From the NCBI RefSeq assembly GCF_014697475.1, contig NZ_JACJRV010000020.1, forward strand, positions 1 through 64,000: a stretch of DNA of 64,000 bases. Direction: 5' to 3'. The stretch is from Nostoc sp. FACHB-152. Lineage in GTDB: Bacteria > Cyanobacteriota > Cyanobacteriia > Cyanobacteriales > Nostocaceae. Both the position numbers and the translations under genes were made by a program. This document shows, piece by piece, positions 19,301 to 28,500 of this stretch (position 1 is its first letter; every line of letters begins with the position of its first letter). The notes beneath the pieces were generated by a model. That model worked only from the letters and a program-made list of their open reading frames with translations, was not told the DNA's origin and searched no databases.

Positions 19301-20725
19301 CAGGTCAGCGTTGTACTGCCACATACCTACTAATCCACTGGCGGTGTTCTGGAATAATAAAGTTAAATCAAACTTGGCAACTGCGCTTTGAGTTGGGAAA
19401 GGACTGATAGTTAAGCCAGTAAGCTCTACTTCAGATATGGGTGCATTCTGAAGGATAAACATCACCTGAAATAGAGGTGTATGGCTGAGGTCGCGTTGTG
19501 GCTGCAATGCTTTGACTAACTCATCAAAAGGCAGGTCTGCATGAGCATAAGCTTGCAGTGTACGTTGTCGTACTCGACCAAGCAATTCTTTAAAGCTGGG
19601 GTTGCCTGACAAATTGGTGCGTAATACTAAAGTATTGACAAAAAAGCCAATTAACCCTTCTATTTCCAGGCGATCGCGGCCAGCAATAGGTGTACCCACT
19701 ACAATGTCATCGGAGCCTGTATAACGATAAAGCAAGGTGACATAAGCGGTAAACAGCATCATGAATAGGCTGGCTCCCTCTTGCCTACTCAAGTCGTTTA
19801 GTGCCTGACTCAGTTCTTTTGATAATTCTATATATTGGGTTGCGCCCCGATAAGTTTGAATGGCTGGTCTTGGTCTGTCTGTAGGTAATTCCAGCAAAGT
19901 TGGGGTATTTTTGAGTTGTTGCTTCCAGTAATTAAGCTGCGTTTGCAGGACATCTGTTTGCAAATATTGGCGTTGCCAAATTGCATAGTCAGCATACTGA
20001 ATTGGTAGCTCAGGTAGCTCTGGGGATATGTTATTGCAGAGTGCTGAGTAAATAGTTGCTAACTCGCGCATCAATATGCCTGTTGACCAACCATCCACGA
20101 CAATGTGGTGTACTGTTAGTATGAAAGCCTGTTCTAGTTCTGTGAGTTTCACCACACAAGCTCGGATCAAAGGATAACTAGCAAGGTCAAAGGTTTGACT
20201 AGCCTCAGTTGCTGCTAATCTTTGGCAAGCGATTTCTCTTTCACTTTCAGATAATTCTGTTAGGTCTATTATTGGTAAAGTGAGAGTTAATTTATCAGCA
20301 ATTACCTGGACTGGCTGTTCGTTGATGGTGCGGAAGTTGGTACGTAAAACTTCGTGACGAGCAATAATTTTGTTGAGGCTTTGCTCTAATGCCACAATGT
20401 TTAACTGACCGTAAAATTTTATAGCTGTTTGCTCGTTATAGAAGGGACTATCTGGTTCTAATTGGTTTAATAACCAGAGTCGTTCTTGGGCATAAGATAG
20501 AGGTAAATTCTCAGGACGTTTGGCTTTGACGAGAGGGATATCTGTATTGATAGCGGCATTTTTTTCTTGCAAAAACAAGAGAAGTTCTGATTTACTTTGA
20601 GCTAATAAGTTACGAGTTTCTATCGTCAACACTCCCTTAGGAGCATTAACACGCAACTGCTCACCTTCCACCCACAACTTCACACCCTGGTTACGAAGGT
20701 CAGCTACTAATTGCTCAATGTTCAC
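13310..20725 (-). CDS. Two-module NRPS with TubC docking domain and thioesterase
   Basis: About 2471 residues. Approximate order (numbering from an alternative GTG at 20746): TubC-type docking domain 8-62 (IEQLVADLRNQGVKLWVEG), C 80-520 (HHIVVDGWS about 215), A (FDASIWE about 737), PCP (LGGHSLL about 1067), C (HHIVSDGWS about 1270), A (FDVVLRD about 1796), PCP (about 2135), thioesterase to the end (GGHSLGS about 2266, GNHVTMM near the C-terminus). Pocket residues by eye: first A D-A-W-T-I-A-A-V-C (Phe-like); second A D-V-R-H-F-A-L-L-A, which I cannot assign and whose sequence is clearly unlike the other A domains. It should accept the PKS-extended chain, add two residues and release the product, possibly by cyclisation. 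The GTG at 20725 was chosen because a perfect ggaggt lies 9 nt upstream. A CTGCTCC-type repeat is inserted in frame at 17118-17149. Confidence 0.93.
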   Translation of the reverse strand: MNIEQLVADLRNQGVKLWVEGEQLRVNAPKGVLTIETRNLLAQSKSELLLFLQEKNAAINTDIPLVKAKRPENLPLSYAQERLWLLNQLEPDSPFYNEQTAIKFYGQLNIVALEQSLNKIIARHEVLRTNFRTINEQPVQVIADKLTLTLPIIDLTELSESEREIACQRLAATEASQTFDLASYPLIRACVVKLTELEQAFILTVHHIVVDGWSTGILMRELATIYSALCNNISPELPELPIQYADYAIWQRQYLQTDVLQTQLNYWKQQLKNTPTLLELPTDRPRPAIQTYRGATQYIELSKELSQALNDLSRQEGASLFMMLFTAYVTLLYRYTGSDDIVVGTPIAGRDRLEIEGLIGFFVNTLVLRTNLSGNPSFKELLGRVRQRTLQAYAHADLPFDELVKALQPQRDLSHTPLFQVMFILQNAPISEVELTGLTISPFPTQSAVAKFDLTLLFQNTASGLVGMWQYNADLFDAGTIARMSGHFVTLLKAIVANPQERISQLPLLTAVEQQQLLVDWNHTWMDYPEDKCIHQLFEEQVERTPDAVAVVFGNQQLTYHQLNCRANSLAHYLRLLNVKPDTLVGICVERSLEMIVGLLGILKAGGAYLPLDPDYPSERLAFMLEDAQVSVLLTQQNLIERLPKHQAKLICLNEIWSQIAQHNQDNPNNEVKASHLANVIYTSGSTGRPKGVMVEHKGLCNLAQAQIQTFGLTKNSHVLQFASFSFDASIWEVVMALMSGGTLYLGTKDSLLPGQTLIERLRDDAITHITLPPSALAVMPQEELPALQTIIVAGEACPAELIKQWSVGRNFFNAYGPTEASVCATIAKCHDEEKITIGKAIANTQVYILDKNLQPVPVGVPGELHIGGVGLARGYLNRPELTQERFIPNPFDNSKLYKTGDLARYLPDGNIEYLGRIDNQVKIRGFRIELGEIEAALNQHECVQTSCVIAREDNRGDKCLVGYVVAHQNCQLTIGELRQFLKAKFPEYMVPPAIVILDSLPLTPNGKIDRRALPAPDLHSERIDKYVAPRHPLEEMLAHIWAQVLKVEQVGIHDNFFELGGHSLLATQLLSRIRNIFKVEIPLRELFARATVAELGHFIEQLQQQELELSTPPILRRAKNAEIPLSYAQQRLWFLDQLQSLGGTYNMPLTLRLVGNLNQAALQQSLQEIIHRHEVLRTNFISVDGQPIQVIRKQGAGSREQGIVSIVDLQNLPTTEKEIALQQLVQTQAQQPFNLADEPLVRATLVVLSQTEQALLVFIHHIVSDGWSMGVFIQELAALYNAYAQGRLSPLAPLPIQYADFAIWQRQWLQGDVLQNQHSYWQQQLKDAPTLLSLPTDRPRGAVQTYHGAYQELVISKELSTALKQLSQKESVTLFMTLLAAFQILLWRYSGQDDICIGTPIANRNRAEIESLIGFFINTLVLRTRLDGNPSFRELLSRVQEVALGAYAHQDLPFEMLVEALQPERNLSHNPIFQVWFNVQNLAQNELELFGLSVEPILVSEAASKFDLSLYVAEQEQGTILQLLYNADLFTSERMVEMLQQYHHLLNQIVVEPDRAIAFYSLVTPQARFLLPDPTKPIPQPEYELVTTTFTDWVNSNPELSAVRQGDRTWNYGELGNKSQALARVMLSHGITKGDVVALYGTPSFGLIASAIAVLLSGGVLLTLDPQLPHERQQLMLQQAQAKYLLYIDNQHQEDQKIWQSLTVIYVNSDTGLAVNSLESSHITPLPEISADDAAYIFFTSGTTGVPKGVLGCHKGLAHFISWQRQTFGINQQDRIAQLTGLSFDVVLRDIFLPLTSGATLCLPAPEDKLEPTKILRYLERQQISVLHTVPSLAQSWLASVPSDVSLHNLRWLFLAGEPLKETLVLQWRDVFPQAGEIVNLYGPTETTLAKCYYQVPSEPRPGVQLVGQTLPETQALVLGANHQLCGIGEPGEIVLRTPFRSLGYINAAQEMRSRFVTNYFRNDAGDLLYYTGDRGRYLPDGTLEILGRQDHQVKIRGVRIELGEIEAVLAQHPSVHQTIVTAPEECLMAYIIPTQASTPIIREIRRFLSTKLPQYMVPSSFVFLDKLPLTPNGKIDRRALPTPANVNNLDTFVEPRNQLELQLVQIWSKILKVDKVGVQDNFFDLGGHSLLAPYLMAQIQQQFGKNVNLTSLFQNPTIEQLATILQIDLDDANSSCLVPIQPNGSKLPFFCLPGAGGEPFYFYHLGRYLGEDQPLYSFQANNLDGLEPANRIKEMASHYIQVMQTVQPQGPYFLGGHSLGSIVAFEMATQLIHQGHQVALLAMIDMPAPTSKDKQTRIERLDWDHARWLIEAIKAVEVSLSTNINISYDTLRSLSVEEQLKQVLQHFKTVNMLPPNAEITQLKNIVQALKANSLSLINYVPQHTYPGQITLLRASETPPEHFNSKFSDISQNSAMGWEEYSSEPVDVHFVPGNHVTMMAEPHVQVLTKRLKICIQQAQANIALLNISRN
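17118..17149. repeat. In-frame ccctgct(c) repeat inside an NRPS C domain
   Basis: Tandem ctccctgctccctg units encode, on the minus strand, KQGAGSREQG near the start of the second C domain. The matching position in the sister C domains is shorter. The same type of repeat is inside the PKS (24178-24211) and the large NRPS (26313-26342). Confidence 0.75.
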
Positions 20726-20734
20726 AGAAAAATT

Positions 20735-20740
20735 ACCTCC
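20735..20740 (-). promoter_or_regulatory. Strong ribosome binding site of the terminal NRPS
   Basis: The plus-strand acctcc reads ggaggt in gene direction, 9 nt before a GTG at 20725. It falls inside the reading frame that starts at a GTG at 20746, so it decides for the shorter start. Confidence 0.7.
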
Positions 20741-21303
20741 AATCACCTAATTATTTATTCCTAATCAAGTTTTTTTTACTATTTATAATTGCAATTTATT
20801 ATCTTTATTGCCTGTAAGTTCAAAATTTGTTTTTTACTAATTATTTACTCTAATTTTTACTTATTGGTTTGCTTATTTAAGTTATCAGTAGAGAGATGAT
20901 CCCATTTTTATCAATAAAATGCAATGCCAGTTAAGACAGTTAAGACAGCAGGAAAGAGGACAGTTAAGACAGTTAAGACAGTTAAGAATAGACCTTTTGC
21001 AAAAGTCCATGTTTTAATCTCTTTCTCTGCGCCTTTGCGACGGCCTACCCTTCGGGAAGCCGTGCAGAGCGCGTCTACAAGTCAGGGAAACCGCCCAACG
21101 CTCTACCTCGCCTCTGCGTGAGACAAAAAAATAGTTATGCAAGAGGTCTAATGTATTTATATTCCAATACGGTTCAGTTAAGGTTTCGTTCCCCCCTCCT
21201 AAAACCCCTCAAAAATGAATTTAGGGGGATATTCAATGTCTGCTGTTCTAAGTTCTACGCTTAAACTACTCAATCACTTGGTACAAGATAGAAGTTATTG
21301 CAT
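20741..21303. other. Repeat-rich gap between PKS and terminal NRPS
   Basis: The only large gap (about 560 bp) between the three megasynthase genes. It holds a 20885-20987 block with CAGTTAAGA repeats, also present upstream of the large NRPS. Then comes a GC-rich palindromic repeat of a kind common in Nostoc (about 21025-21120, with ccttcggg and gcgcgtctac pieces). A third piece, cccccctcctaaaac / tttaggggg at about 21192-21230, can fold back. No gene is seen. The NRPS may therefore have its own promoter here. Confidence 0.6.
20885..20987. repeat. Tandem CAGTTAAGA block upstream of the terminal NRPS
   Basis: Two 9-bp cagttaaga units (20928-20945), a short spacer, then three more (20961-20987). 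They are preceded by tcagtagagagatgatc and aaaatgcaatgc. The whole block resembles 40275-40385 upstream of the large NRPS. In gene direction the units read TCTTAACTG and lie about 200-260 bp before the start at 20725. Confidence 0.8.
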
Positions 21304-24300
21304 TTAAATTGCGATTTCTTCTCTCTCATTCGTACTTAAGTGAGAATTTAATTGAATTTGTTCTTGTAGCTTGGATGCAACTTCCACTATTGTGGGATAT
21401 TCAAACAAACTAGCAACAGTTAATTTAATAGAAAAAATATTTCGCAATCGAGATAGAACTTGTACAGCGATTAAAGAATCTCCTCCTAATTCAAAAAAGT
21501 TATCATGGATGCCTACTTCTTTTACTCCTAATAATTCTTGCCAAATCTCAGCAATTTTTTGCTCAATTGCGTCACGAGGGGCTACATAAGAATTGGGTAA
21601 ATTAGGTCTTGAATAGTTTGCTGATAATTTTTCTGACTCAAAAGTATCTGACTTTGTTTGTAAGACATTTTCTGATTTCTTCTGCCCGGATTTTACACTA
21701 AACGCAGCTGATGCAGAAGCAACTGCCATAATAATTTGATGTTCAATTGTTTCCGTTTCAGGAAAAGCAGCAACTTGCACAAAATCTTGCTCTCTTAATG
21801 CTTCAAACCACTGGTCTAGAATAATAAAAGGCTGACCAGGGCTGCGTCTTTTATCATCTAATGGTTTTAAAAGTAGACCCCAGCTAATATCAAAGTCAAT
21901 TTTCGCCTGAGTTATTTCCCACACTAAAAGGAAGCCGCCAGGAGCTAATAAAGAGCGTACATGATGAAGTGTTTTATCTATATTACGAGTGGCGTGTAAA
22001 ACATTAGTGGCGATGATGACATCAAAGCTGTACTTTTCAAACCCTTGCTCGGTTGGCGATTTGTCTATGTCTAGTAAGCGATATTCAACAAATGGATAGT
22101 CTTTAAATTTCTCTTGCGCTTGAGTTAAGAAGCCGCTACCAATATCAGTAAAAGTATAGCTGGTTCTTTGTGGTGGCAACACAGGTAATATAGCTTGTGT
22201 AGTGACACCAGTACCCGCACCGATTTCCAAAACTCTCAGCTGAACAGATGACGGTAATGATTTGATTAGCTGTTCCAAACTGGAGCGCACAATAGAGTTG
22301 TAGTAAGTAATTATGGATGATTCTGAATATGATGGTTTGTTTTCTTTTTGGTAAACTAGTTTATTAAAAATCTCTAATGGTTCTTGTTCACCAGTAACAA
22401 TAGCCGCTAAATTTTCCCCACAGCGTTGGATTAAATCTAAATCTACTAAAGAAGAATTAGCGAACCTTGTTCTGACTTGTTTTAAATGTTCGTTAATGTA
22501 ATCTTGTGAACATGATACTAGTCCAGTAAATAATCCTTCTTGTTGCTGTAGTTGTTTTTGCTCAATTAATATCTGCAACCATCTAGAAAACAATTGTTGG
22601 TAGCGGGGAGAAATATTGTATTTATCTAATAAATTTTCTAAAGAATACTTGTCTTGAGAATTACTAAAAGCCCCTAATTTTTGGAATGCAGAGTTAATGT
22701 AAGCTGTACATAAATTATCTAGCCACTGTCTATTTTCTTGATAAGTTAATTCGTCAAGTTCTGCATTTCTAATGCTTGCTTGCTTTTGACCTGCTTGTTT
22801 AAGCAGTGTCCACAATTTTGATGTTGTGGGTATTTGCGAATCTTCCCAAGCTGTTTTTTGTGGCGGGTCAATCCAATAACGTTGGCGCTCAAAGGGGTAA
22901 GTTGGTAAAGGAATATGATAATACTCATCCTGACTATAAAATCCCAACCAATCTACTTTCACCCCAGCCAACCAAAGTTGACCAAATGTGTTGAATAAAA
23001 CATGAATATCAGATTGCTTTTCTTGAGGATGACGTACTGAAGTTAATACAATTTGTGCGGCTGCTTTGTTTTGATGTCTTTTAACTAATGTAGCTAGTGT
23101 ATGTCCTGGCCCTACTTCTAATAAGACTTGCTCTGGCTTTGCTAATAATTTCTCTATACCGGAGGCAAACAGCACTGTAGAACGTAGATGTTGAGCGTAG
23201 TAGTCAGGATTAGTGGCTTGTGTAGTTGTAATCCAAGTACCAGTTAAGTTGGAAATATAAGGCAGTTTTGGCGGATTTAAAGTAACTTTTTTAACTTGCT
23301 CTGTAAATGCCTCTAAGATGGGTTCCATCATCAGCGAATGGAAGGCATGGGAAGTATGCAGACGGCGACATTCAATGCCTTGAGCAGCAAGCTGATTTTG
23401 TAGTGCATCTATCGCTGCTATGGAACCGGAAACTACGCATTGCGATCGCTGATTAATCGCAGCAACAGAAAGTTCTTTACCTAATAGGGATTGTACCTTG
23501 TCTGCGGGTAAGGGAACAGAAAGCATTGCTCCAGTGGGTAGTTGCTGCATCAGTTGTCCGCGTGCTGCTACCAAAGATAAAGCATCTTCTAAAGAGAAAA
23601 CTTCTGCGAGAGTTGCGGCTACATACTCGCCTATACTATGACCGATCGCAGCTTGTGCTTCTACTCCCCAAGACTGCCATAATTTAGCTAGGGCATATTC
23701 AATTACAAAAATAGCAGGTTGGGCAATTCCTGTTTGTTGAAGTTGCTTTGACGCTTCATCAATCTTTTCATCGCTGGTGTAAAGAATATGACGTAAATCT
23801 AGCCCTAGTAAGGGTTTCAAAAATTCTGAACAATAATCAACTTGTTCTTTAAATACTTCCTCAGTCTCATAAATTTCCCGCGCCATGTTGACATACTGAG
23901 AACCTTGACCGGGAAACATAAAGACAACAGGCCGTTCTGTAATCTCTGTATAGTTGGAAAATACCTGTTTTGACTCTAGACCTTTGACAGCATCTTCTAA
24001 ATCACGACAAACTAACATCCGTCGATAATTAAAGCCCCGGCGACCACTGTTGAGTGTATAAGCCACATCGCCTAAATTAAGTTCTGGATGCTCTTTTAAA
24101 TGCGTGATTAAATTAGCTGTCGCTTTCTCCAACGCACTCGCAGTCTTAGCCGACAGACATAAAAGTTGATAATCTCTCCCCTGCTCCCCTGCTCCCCTGC
24201 TCCCCTGCTCCAACACAGGAGTTTCTTCCAAAATGACATGAGCATTCGTCCCCCCCATCCCAAAGGAACTAACACCAGCACGGCGAGGAGTGTTATCTGT

Positions 24301-25542
24301 CTTCCATTCTTTCAGGGTTGTGTTGACATAAAAAGGACTGTTTGCAAAATCAATTTTGGGGTTAGGTGTCTCAAAATGCAAGCTAGGAGGCAGCATTTTA
24401 TGTTGCAGTGCTAATACCGTCTTAATCAAACCTGCGACACCTGCGGCTGTATCTAAATGTCCAAAGTTGGTTTTGACTGAACCAATGGCGCAGAAACCTT
24501 TTTGATCTGTAGTTTGACTAAAAGCTTGAGTTAAAGCCGCAATTTCTATCGGATCTCCTAAAGGTGTCGCTGTACCATGAGCTTCAATATAGGAAATTGT
24601 TTCAGCCTCTACACCCGCTATAGCTTGCGCTTCACCAATAACTGCGGCTTGTCCGCTAACACTAGGCGCAGTGTAGCCAACTTTTGTTGCACCATCGTTA
24701 TTAATAGCCGAGCCTTTAATGATTGCATGGATGTAGTCGCGATCGCTGATTGCATCCTGTAATCTTTTTAGTACCACAATCCCAGCACCGCTACCAGCAA
24801 TTGTCCCTTGTGCCTTAGCATCAAAAGTACGGCAGTGTCCATCAGGAGACAAAATCATTCCTTCTTGATGCAAATAACCTATTTTCTGAGGAATACACAG
24901 AGTCACACCCCCAGCTAAAGCTATGTCACATTCACCATTTAAAAGACTTTGACACGCTACATGAACCGCAACCAAAGAAGTAGAACAGGCTGTTTGTACA
25001 TTGACTGCGGGGCCAGTCAAATCGAGTTTATATGCAACTCGTGTCGGTAAAAAATCTTTATCGTTGGATATTCCTAACTGTACGGGGTCAAATGTTCCTA
25101 GTAATTGATGATGAGAATAGATATTGTTGAGAAAATATCTATTCATCCCCACACCACCATAAACCCCAATTAATCTATTGTAGGTTTGCGGGTCATAACC
25201 AGCTTTTTCGACAGCTTCCCAAGCTAATTCTAAAAATAGGCGTTGTTGTGGATCTATTAACTCAGCTTCTTTGGCACTATAAGCAAAGAAATTTGCATCA
25301 AATAATTCAATATCTTCTAAAACACCGCTTGCTTTTACATAACTCGGATTATTTATTAAATCAACAGAAACACCAGAGTTGATTAATTCTTCATCTGTCA
25401 GCCAAGAGATTGATTTTACACCATCTCGAATATTTTGCCAAAATGATTCAATATCTTTTGCGCCAGGGAATCTACCAGCAACAGCAATTATAGCTATTTC
25501 AGAATTATTAAATTCGTTATTGTCATGCATTAAGTTTGTCAT
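21304..25542 (-). CDS. Type I polyketide synthase module KS-AT-cMT-ACP
   Basis: 1412 residues forming one elongation module. KS at about 10-430 has the active-site TACSTS (about 185), EAHGT and KTNFGH. AT at about 515-830 has GHSIGEYVAA (about 634) and HAFHS (about 733), the malonyl-CoA pattern. A C-methyltransferase domain has VLEIGAGTGVTTQ (about 1107). ACP has LGGDSL (about 1351). No ketoreductase, dehydratase or enoylreductase motif is seen. The expected unit is a beta-keto acid extension carrying an alpha-methyl from SAM, added to the fourth amino acid. The ATG overlaps the preceding NRPS stop by 4 bp (ATGA), which implies translational coupling. The acidic C-terminus (STNEREEIAI) may be the ligand of the TubC-type docking domain of the next NRPS. 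A CCCCTGCT repeat encodes the KS-AT linker insertion at 24178-24211. Confidence 0.93.
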   Translation of the reverse strand: MTNLMHDNNEFNNSEIAIIAVAGRFPGAKDIESFWQNIRDGVKSISWLTDEELINSGVSVDLINNPSYVKASGVLEDIELFDANFFAYSAKEAELIDPQQRLFLELAWEAVEKAGYDPQTYNRLIGVYGGVGMNRYFLNNIYSHHQLLGTFDPVQLGISNDKDFLPTRVAYKLDLTGPAVNVQTACSTSLVAVHVACQSLLNGECDIALAGGVTLCIPQKIGYLHQEGMILSPDGHCRTFDAKAQGTIAGSGAGIVVLKRLQDAISDRDYIHAIIKGSAINNDGATKVGYTAPSVSGQAAVIGEAQAIAGVEAETISYIEAHGTATPLGDPIEIAALTQAFSQTTDQKGFCAIGSVKTNFGHLDTAAGVAGLIKTVLALQHKMLPPSLHFETPNPKIDFANSPFYVNTTLKEWKTDNTPRRAGVSSFGMGGTNAHVILEETPVLEQGSRGAGEQGRDYQLLCLSAKTASALEKATANLITHLKEHPELNLGDVAYTLNSGRRGFNYRRMLVCRDLEDAVKGLESKQVFSNYTEITERPVVFMFPGQGSQYVNMAREIYETEEVFKEQVDYCSEFLKPLLGLDLRHILYTSDEKIDEASKQLQQTGIAQPAIFVIEYALAKLWQSWGVEAQAAIGHSIGEYVAATLAEVFSLEDALSLVAARGQLMQQLPTGAMLSVPLPADKVQSLLGKELSVAAINQRSQCVVSGSIAAIDALQNQLAAQGIECRRLHTSHAFHSLMMEPILEAFTEQVKKVTLNPPKLPYISNLTGTWITTTQATNPDYYAQHLRSTVLFASGIEKLLAKPEQVLLEVGPGHTLATLVKRHQNKAAAQIVLTSVRHPQEKQSDIHVLFNTFGQLWLAGVKVDWLGFYSQDEYYHIPLPTYPFERQRYWIDPPQKTAWEDSQIPTTSKLWTLLKQAGQKQASIRNAELDELTYQENRQWLDNLCTAYINSAFQKLGAFSNSQDKYSLENLLDKYNISPRYQQLFSRWLQILIEQKQLQQQEGLFTGLVSCSQDYINEHLKQVRTRFANSSLVDLDLIQRCGENLAAIVTGEQEPLEIFNKLVYQKENKPSYSESSIITYYNSIVRSSLEQLIKSLPSSVQLRVLEIGAGTGVTTQAILPVLPPQRTSYTFTDIGSGFLTQAQEKFKDYPFVEYRLLDIDKSPTEQGFEKYSFDVIIATNVLHATRNIDKTLHHVRSLLAPGGFLLVWEITQAKIDFDISWGLLLKPLDDKRRSPGQPFIILDQWFEALREQDFVQVAAFPETETIEHQIIMAVASASAAFSVKSGQKKSENVLQTKSDTFESEKLSANYSRPNLPNSYVAPRDAIEQKIAEIWQELLGVKEVGIHDNFFELGGDSLIAVQVLSRLRNIFSIKLTVASLFEYPTIVEVASKLQEQIQLNSHLSTNEREEIAI
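24178..24211. repeat. In-frame cccctgct repeat in the KS-AT linker
   Basis: About four tandem cccctgct octamers encode EQGSRGAGEQG in the PKS linker between KS and AT. The unit length and encoded peptide match the insertion in the large NRPS at 26313-26342. Confidence 0.8.
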
Positions 25543-28500
25543 TTTACACCTTTTTTCTGAGAACGATGTTGCTGTCTGGATTTTAGTTGTTGTTTTCTTA
25601 CAGCTTTAATTTCACTCTGGGTTTGAGTGCGATAATTGTTTTCTTTAATAGTTTCTTCTTTTTGAGATTTAGTCCATAAATATTTGCTAAGACTATGTAT
25701 AGTTGGGTAGTTAAACATATCAACTATTGATAGTTCTAAACCCAATTTTTCTTGCAGTTGTTGATTAACTTTTACTAAGATTAATGAATGACCTCCAAGC
25801 TCAAAGAAATTATTGTAAATTCCTACATTTTCTAGAGCTAATACTTGTTGCCAAATGTCAGCAATAATGCTTTCTATCTCTGTATTTGGCATGACATAAT
25901 CTAATGATTCTTGATGTAAATCTGGGTTAGGTAGAGCGCGACGGTCTACTTTACCGTTAGGTGTCAAGGGTAAGGACTCTAATATGACAAAAGCGGCTGG
26001 AACCATATACCCAGGTAATTTATTAGCCAGGAATTGTCGCAGTTCTTCGGTTGTGAGTGTGACATCTTTTTGTGGTACTACATAAGCGACTAAACGCTTA
26101 TTACCTGGGGTTCCTTCATGAGCAATGACACAACAGTTCTGCACATCACTATGTTGTCCCAGTAGACTTTCTATTTCTGCCAATTCAATACGGAAACCAC
26201 GTATTTTAACTTGGTTGTCAATACGTCCTAAGTATTCAATGTTTCCATCTGGCAAATAACGTGCCAAATCTCCAGTTTTGTAGAGACGCTCAGAATTAAA
26301 GAAATTTTCTTCTCTGCTCCCCTGCTCCCCTGCTCCCCTGCTTCTTCTGAAGGGGTTAGGAATAAATTTTTCTTGAGTTAGTTCTGTCCGGTTGAGGTAG
26401 CCTCTTGCCAACCCTACACCACCGATGTGTAACTCTCCCGGCACACCTATCGGTACGGGTTGTAGATTGCTGTCTAAGATGAAAACTTGAGTATTGGCGA
26501 TCGCTCTGCCTATAGTGATTTTCTCATCTTCCGGGGTGCATTTGGCGATCGTTGCACACACACTCGCTTCCGTTGGGCCGTAGGCATTAAAGAAGTTTCT
26601 GCCCACAGACCATTGCTTAATTAATTCAGTAGGACAAGCTTCGCCAGCAACAACTATTGTTTGCAATGCTGGCAGTTCCTCTTGTGGCATTACCGCTAAA
26701 GCCGATGGTGGTAATGTGATATGGGTAATGGCATCATCTCGTAATCGCTCAATCAACGGCTTTCCTGGCAATAGCGAGTCTTTTGTTCCCAGATATAGCG
26801 TTGCACCTGACCCCAAAGCCATCAAAATTTCTGAGATTGAAGCATCAAAACTGAAGGAGGCAAACTGGAGAACGTGACTATTCTTAGTCAAGCCAAAAGT
26901 TTGAATCTGAGCTTGAGCTAAGTTGCACAGTCCTTTATGCTCAACCATCACACCTTTCGGTCTACCTGTTGAGCCTGAGGTGTAAATCACATTCGCTAGA
27001 TGAAAGGCTCTAACTCCACTGTTTGGATTATCTTGATTGTGTTGGGCAATTTCTGACCAGACTTCATCTAAACAAATAAGTTTTGCTTGATGTTTGGGAA
27101 GTCTGTCAATAAGTCGCTGTTGAGTTAACAGTAGCGAAACTTGAGCATCTTCTAGCATGAAACTCAAACGCTCAGGGGGATATTCTGGGTCAAGTGGCAG
27201 ATATGCACCACCAGCTTTGAGAATACCTAGTAGTCCCACCACCATGTCTATTGAGCGTTCTACACAAATACCGACCAGAGTATCTGGTTTTACACTCAAT
27301 GAGCGCAAGTGATGAGCCAACCCATTAGCACGACAATTCAACTGGTGGTAGGTAAGTTGTTCATTGTCAAACACCAACGCTACAGCATCCGGTGTACGCT
27401 CAACCTGTTCCTCAAATAATTGATGGATACACTTATCTTCAGGGTAGTCAACCCATGTATGATTCCAGTCAACCAATAACTGCTGCTGCTCAACTGTTGT
27501 CAGCAGTGGTAATTGATAAATTCGCTCTTGGGGATTAGTAACAATACCTTCCAGCAATGTGACAAAATGACCAGTCATTCGTGCAATTGTGCTGGCATCA
27601 AACAAGTCAGTATTGTACTCCCACACACCCAACAATCCTTGGGTAGTGTTTTCCATCGATAAACCCAAATCAACCTTTGTAGTTCTGCTTTCTACTGGCA
27701 ATGAACTAACAGTTAAACCAGCAAGCTCTAATTCTTGTAAGGGTGCATTCTGAAGGTTGAACAATACCTGAAACAGTGGCGTATGACTGAGATTCCGTTC
27801 TGGTTGTAATGCTTCCACCAACATTTCAAAGGGTAAATTCTGATGAGAGTATGCGCCTAAAGCGACTTCTCGAACACGGGTTAGTAATTCGCTAAAAGTG
27901 GGATTACCAGCTAAGTTAGAGCGGATAACTAAGGTATTGACAAAAAAGCCGATTAACCCTTCTATCTCCGAGCGATCGCGGTTAGCAATTGGTGTACCCA
28001 CCAAAATATCTTCTTGTCCTGTGTAGCGATAAAGCAAGGTATTGTATGCTGCCAACAGCGTCATAAACAAAGTTACACCTTGCTCTTGGCTCAGTTTTGT
28101 CAACCTATCAGTTAACCCATCTGACAGTAGAAACTGCTGATATGCGCCAGCGAAAGTCTGCACAGGCGGTCTTGGTCGGTCTGTAGGTAGGGATAATAAG
28201 GCTGGTGCATCTTTTAATTGCTGTTCCCAGTAATTTAGTTGGCTTTGTAATACATCTCCTTGTAGCCACTGCCTTTGCCAAATTGCGAAATCTGCATACT
28301 GAATTGGCAGTGGTGTTAACGGTGACATTTTATCTTGGGAATAAGCATTGTATAAAGCTTCTAATTCTTGGACAAACACACCCATTGACCAACCATCAAA
28401 GACAATATGATGTATAAACAAGAACAATGCTTGTTCTGTCTCAGACAACACTACTAATGTTGTCCTGATTAATGATTCATCTGCCAGATTAAAGGGTTGG

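Noticed and set aside
20885-20987. Tandem repeats considered as a CRISPR array
   Set aside because: The units are 9 bp, contiguous and without unique spacers, and no cas gene is present.
20924-21121. 65-codon frame running through the CAGTTAAGA repeats
   Set aside because: It is a low-complexity translation (KTVKTVK) of a tandem repeat and a dispersed GC-rich repeat, not a gene.
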